Assembly: GCA_032358165.1 (NCBI GenBank)
Contig: JAALGY010000039.1
Location: forward strand, 930,001-994,000
From: Diplosphaera chodatii
Taxonomy: Eukaryota; Chlorophyta; Trebouxiophyceae; Prasiolales; Stichococcaceae
Length of the DNA stretch: 64,000 nucleotides
Direction of reading: 5' to 3'
Positions 60,501 to 64,000 of this stretch are shown in pieces. Both the position numbers and the translations under genes were made by a program. The stretch's first letter is position 1. Every line of letters begins with the position of its first letter. The notes under the pieces were generated by a model. That model searched no databases, was not told the DNA's origin, and saw only the letters and a list, made by a program, of their open reading frames with translations.

Positions 60501-61078
60501 GCAGTCGATGTCCCAGGACCCCTGCAACGTTGGCACTGCCTTTGTATGGTGGCCAAGCCGTCCACTGACTTGGCTTTTGTTGATGGCCGTGCAGACGGCC
60601 ACATCCCAAGCATTGGGGGACAGAGCTGAGCAGCCTAATCAGCGACTGCATGGCCCAGGTGGCCGTCGCACGCCCAAAGGCCTCCGAGGTACACCCCTTG
60701 CTAGCCTGGGCAGCGCTGGTGCCATGAACAGCAAAACCCAGAGTCGCTGTCGTGCAATGCGTTACCGGCAGCGGAACTTTGCTGGGCCTGACTGTGTTCC
60801 CACGACGTTTGGCCGACTGCACTCTCAGGGTTGGAGTCAGTTCACGAGTGCCAAGTCCTCGAGCGGGGGGAGTGCTGCAACATGCAGGTGGTATCTCGGC
60901 TCAGGGCGCTGGGCGACAGCGGCGCGATTGCTTCAATGGATGCCAAGGTGTGCACACGCTTACACCTTAGCAGGCCTTCTAATCGCCGAGCTTGCCTTTC
61001 CTGGGTGCACTGCTGGTTGCTCGTCAGGTTCCACCGTGCTGTCGATCGCCAGATGCAACAAGAGATAGTGCAAAGTGA
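57589..61078 (+). CDS. Serine/threonine (TKL-type) protein kinase with activation-loop insert
   Basis: Soluble protein kinase with all catalytic landmarks. Gly loop VKPLGAGAFAKVELCLL (58173), VAVKTLK with the ATP-binding Lys (58402), helix C DLEDFVKEGVLLSTLSHP, then P|SIVKVMGLGF, MFMVAELCKGGCLRDIIRDQ (hinge), IIHRDVKLDNVLL (catalytic HRD, 59149), TDFGLHA (59440), NMAPEVV (60034), DVFSFGAVLYEIF, and the final Arg in SLISDCMAQVAVARPKASE. Splice phases agree at HPS|, R|RPHPKHW and K|VPP. The N-terminal 110 or so residues are Ser/Thr-rich without a known domain. Between DFG and APE an exon (about 59718-59870) adds some 45 residues rich in Lys, Arg, Ser and Gly. The short C-terminus ends CCRSPDATRDSAK, TGA 61076-61078; this last exon is less certain. 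No membrane segment is seen. Such TKL kinases are greatly expanded in chlorophytes. Confidence 0.88.
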
Positions 61079-61978
61079 GCCGGCACCCTGCACAATGGAG
61101 CGCAGGCGAGCGGTGGCTGCTGCGTGGTCCAATGAGACGGAGAAAGGGGCTGACTGCTGCACTGGTCGAAGTACCAGAGGACTGCGTGTTTGCACTTCTT
61201 CGGTGCTGATGACCTTGTGGCGTGTCACGCCCTGAATACGAAGGTCGTTGCCTGCCCTCCTGGGCGCGCATGGGTTTGCGGAATGTATGACTACGAGCAC
61301 TCAGCACACTCGGTGGTTTCAGCTTTGGTGCAGCTATCAAGTCATTATGATCATGTTTTTTTGTGATGTGCTGCTGTGTACACGCGCTGCAGCATGCATT
61401 GCAGGCTGGCGCCAATCAACAGGCTCTGGTGTTTGATGACTAATACTGGCTAAGTTGTGTTGTACACAATATGCATGAAGTCTTCGTCAGCACAGCTGCT
61501 TGCTTGCCTGTCATTATGTTTCCGTCATGCATGTTTCCCAATAATGTGTGACAACTGGCATGCTGTTGCCTCGCTGTTAAGCGACCAGATGCTACATCCG
61601 AACACAGTCAGCGTCAGGAGTCCAAGTCCCACTCAGCCCTAATCTCAGTCAGACCAAGTGGTCTGGTTCTGGGACTTTGATGACCCTCACCGGCACCCGG
61701 AGGTCCACGGTCGGGCGGGTAAACATTTGCCAATTGTCAGCAAGTCCTCTTCACAATATGCAGATCCGCCGCCGATTATTGGTCGGTCTCCGCCGCATTC
61801 TGCTGCAGCGATCTCCCCGAGGACTCCGAGACTGTGCTGTTTGGCAGCTGACCCACATCCGGCCCGCACGACACCGCGAGTCTGCCAGTCTGACATTTGA
61901 CGATACACAAGCTTTTAGCGTTGCTCTAAACATTGCAGCTCGTTTGCGTTGATACACAGCTGATTATCGCAGAGCAGC
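61079..61978. other. Intergenic: protein kinase 3' UTR and expansin promoter
   Basis: 900 bp between two plus-strand genes. Open frames on both strands lack any recognisable motif. Confidence 0.4.
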
Positions 61979-63910
61979 ATGCACTGGCATGGGCGGCAGC
62001 ATCTGCAGGCGGCGTCGAGCACGGCAGTTGTGTGTGTGACGCTGCTTGTGGCGTCTGCAGCCATCGCATCGGCGCAACCTGACTGGGCGTCGTCCCTCGA
62101 CGGACCACGGACGACTTTCAGCGGCGACGTGAGCCGCTGCTGTTCTGATGAAAGATGCACATGTGTTGACGTTGCGCGTGAAGTCTCGGAGCTGTTATCC
62201 CAGAGCAAAATGCTAAGATTTGTCCTATCTTGTCGTCTTGAATCAACTCGGTGATCTATCGCGGGCTGCAACTGAGTGTACTGATCTTCGTTTCACGGGA
62301 TCGCACCACCCTTTGTTCACCAGCACGGCAAACTCTTACTTCAAGTGGCCTCAGACATCACGAAATGATAGATATAGTGCATTTGTTTCATCTTTCCGTG
62401 CGGTACGCTCATATTACGGGGGAATATGATCTTGCAGCTACATGTCATGCATCCGCGCATGCATGCCGCGCCCAAGCAACAAGAGCCTATGATCCCAGCT
62501 GCAATATAGACTCGTCGGACCGTGCAGATAGCATGTCAAACAAGCTGAGAAACGGGCGGGAAATGCTTGTCATCGCCATGCATGCAGATGCTGCTTCCTG
62601 AGTGCGCATGCACGCATGCAGGGGACCTTCTACTGCCAGACAGGCAGTGACGATGCAGGTGAGACGTCCATCTCACGTTCCAGCATTTCAGAGTTTAACA
62701 GCAGCTCTTCAAACCACGCACAAATGGAATGGTGCCTTGATCTGCAGGCTCATGTGGCTTTGGTAGCCAGGGTGCAGACAGCCATGGTGAGTCATGCACA
62801 TCCATTGGCGACTTTATGCCGCACACAGTACTGTGGAGTTGATGCTCGAATCGAGGATGACTGGACGGGCTCCGAGCAAACAGGTCTACAATGGAGCACG
62901 GGCGTCAAGACGCGTGTGGCGTTAAATGCTGCTCAGTATGCGTTTGGAGGACTGGGCTGCGGACTGTGCATCATGTTCAGGTTGGTATGTCTGCACATTC
63001 GCATGTGGTCCTTTTTGCTGAGGCTACCTTTTGGGCGCAGGCCGACTGATCTGCATGCATCCACAATTCGGCTTGGTGCAGTTTTATCTGAGAACTCTTT
63101 GCTACATGCAGAGGAACCGGCTCAGGCCTTGGCACCACCCCGATTGATCGAACCTGGCAGATGGGACTGGTCACCAACAAGTACGCACTCTGTGCACGTC
63201 GTCAGAGCCCCCTACCGCTCCTACATCGCCATGCCCAAGTGTCTGACAGCACTAATGCTGCAACACACAGGTGCCCAGAATGCGGGCATGGCGCAATTGA
63301 TCTGTGTGCGAACGGCGATGGCAGGTGAGAAGCCATTTTGTGCGTTCTGCCCCTGCAGTGCTTGTTGTTAGACTGGTGCAGACTTGCCCATGATGATTGA
63401 GCAATGTATTGATTGTCTGGCGAGTCCAGCTGGTTGATTGATCTGCTGTGACCACAGATGGGGCATCGAGTGGTACCCTGTCGAGTGCAACACTGGCAAC
63501 TCCACCTTCCGCTTCGACATGTTTGCTCAACCAAATCCGTACTGGTGACACCCAACCCCTTGTCATGTCGCATGACATGCTGGCCTCCACTACACTGACA
63601 CTGCTGCATTAAGTCCGATCACTTCAAGTCTTCATGCATGACCTCATCAGGGTTTTGCGCCTTGCACAGGTTTAGCTTCACAGTGAGCAATACCAGGTGC
63701 GTGTGGCAGCTGCTCCCTGGAGCACATCATTGAATACTCTGTAGTCCTGCAACTTCTCTGCAACCGACATGTTCTTCCTTCCTGCACGAACATCTATACA
63801 AGATCACAACTCCTCTGGTGCAGGGTGCCAGTTGCCAACGTGGAGATGCAGGACAAGAGTGACCGGTCCAAGTGGTGGCCGATGCGGCGCTCAGACCCTG
63901 ACAACCACTG
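61979..63910 (+). CDS. Expansin / expansin-like wall-loosening protein (3' end beyond window)
   Basis: Secreted protein of the expansin superfamily: a six-stranded double-psi beta-barrel followed by a beta-sandwich (CBM63-like) domain. It loosens wall polysaccharide networks without hydrolysis. Nine exons were placed, all in phase: 61979-62128, 62622-62658, 62748-62786, 62884-62980, 63112-63180, 63271-63324, 63458-63544, 63670-63696 and 63834-63910. A signal peptide (STAVVCVTLLVASAAIASA|QP) is followed by GDGTFYCQTGSDDAGSCGFG, VALNAAQYAFGGLGCGLCI, GTGSGLGTTPIDRTWQMGLV, TNKCPECGHGAIDLCANGDG and RWGIEWYPVEC, which form the barrel including the Asp of GAIDL. The second domain begins FRFDMFAQPNPYWFSFTVSN and VPVANVEMQDKSDRSKWWPM, then RRSDPDNHW. 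The donor at 63911 (gtatga) shows that the gene continues past the window. Confidence 0.9.
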
Positions 63911-64000
63911 GTATGAGTGATGCTAGCTAGTCCTGCGATCGACGGCAGCTGAAGAGATCAGAACAGTCATTAGCCTGCATGCAAGGGCTGCTGCACCACA
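63911..64000 (+). other. Intron of the expansin gene running to window end
   Basis: Starts with gtatgagt directly after CACTG of the ninth exon. Reading through would stop after two codons, cutting off the second domain, so an intron is the better reading. Confidence 0.7.

Noticed and set aside
36785..60973. Shared 14-mer tacaccttagcagg near 36781 and 60961
   Set aside because: Too short and only two copies; expected by chance or a common pyrimidine-tract/acceptor context, with no extended similarity on either side.

Overview
The window is nuclear DNA from a photosynthetic eukaryote, most likely a chlorophyte green alga. Genes are dense and broken into many short exons by GT-AG introns with typical ends G|GTGAG or G|GTGCG and TGCAG|. 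Histone genes carry introns together with a 3' stem-loop, as known from Volvox and Chlamydomonas. TGTAA, the usual algal poly(A) signal, lies downstream of several stops. Plant-type families are present: LHT amino-acid permease, plastid TerC, plant-like eIF4G, expansin and FT/MFT-like PEBP. I cannot name the species. No prokaryotic, organellar, viral, CRISPR or transposase signature was seen.

Layout. 1-1126: no gene called. 1127-7137 (+): secreted multicopper oxidase of the CotA/bilirubin-oxidase type. 8265-11651: histone cluster, H2A (-) divergent from H2B (+), then H3 (-), each followed by the same 16-nt stem-loop. 12417-13930 (-): secreted PEBP. 15198-18362 (-): LHT/AAAP permease. 19043-23290 (-): adenylate-kinase-like P-loop kinase with long extensions. 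24048-26903 (+): two tandem FT/MFT-like PEBP genes. 27298-29724 (-): TerC, divergent from an ankyrin-repeat protein at 30062-33200 (+). 33852-38615 (-): hnRNP H/F-type RRM protein. 39711-52073 (-): a 12.4-kb eIF4G gene. 52618-54212 (-): SAM methyltransferase, divergent from a plastid-like protein of uncertain family at 54785-56423 (+). 57589-61078 (+): TKL-type protein kinase. 61979 to beyond the window (+): expansin.

Most genes are unrelated housekeeping or signalling genes, as expected of an algal chromosome arm. The groups with shared logic are the histone cluster, which should be co-expressed in S phase, and the PEBP genes. There are three PEBPs in 15 kb, and the tandem pair shares an exon that carries only the start codon. 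Gene models were built by hand: exon ends were checked for GT-AG and reading phase where stated, and the outer ends of genes are the least certain parts.
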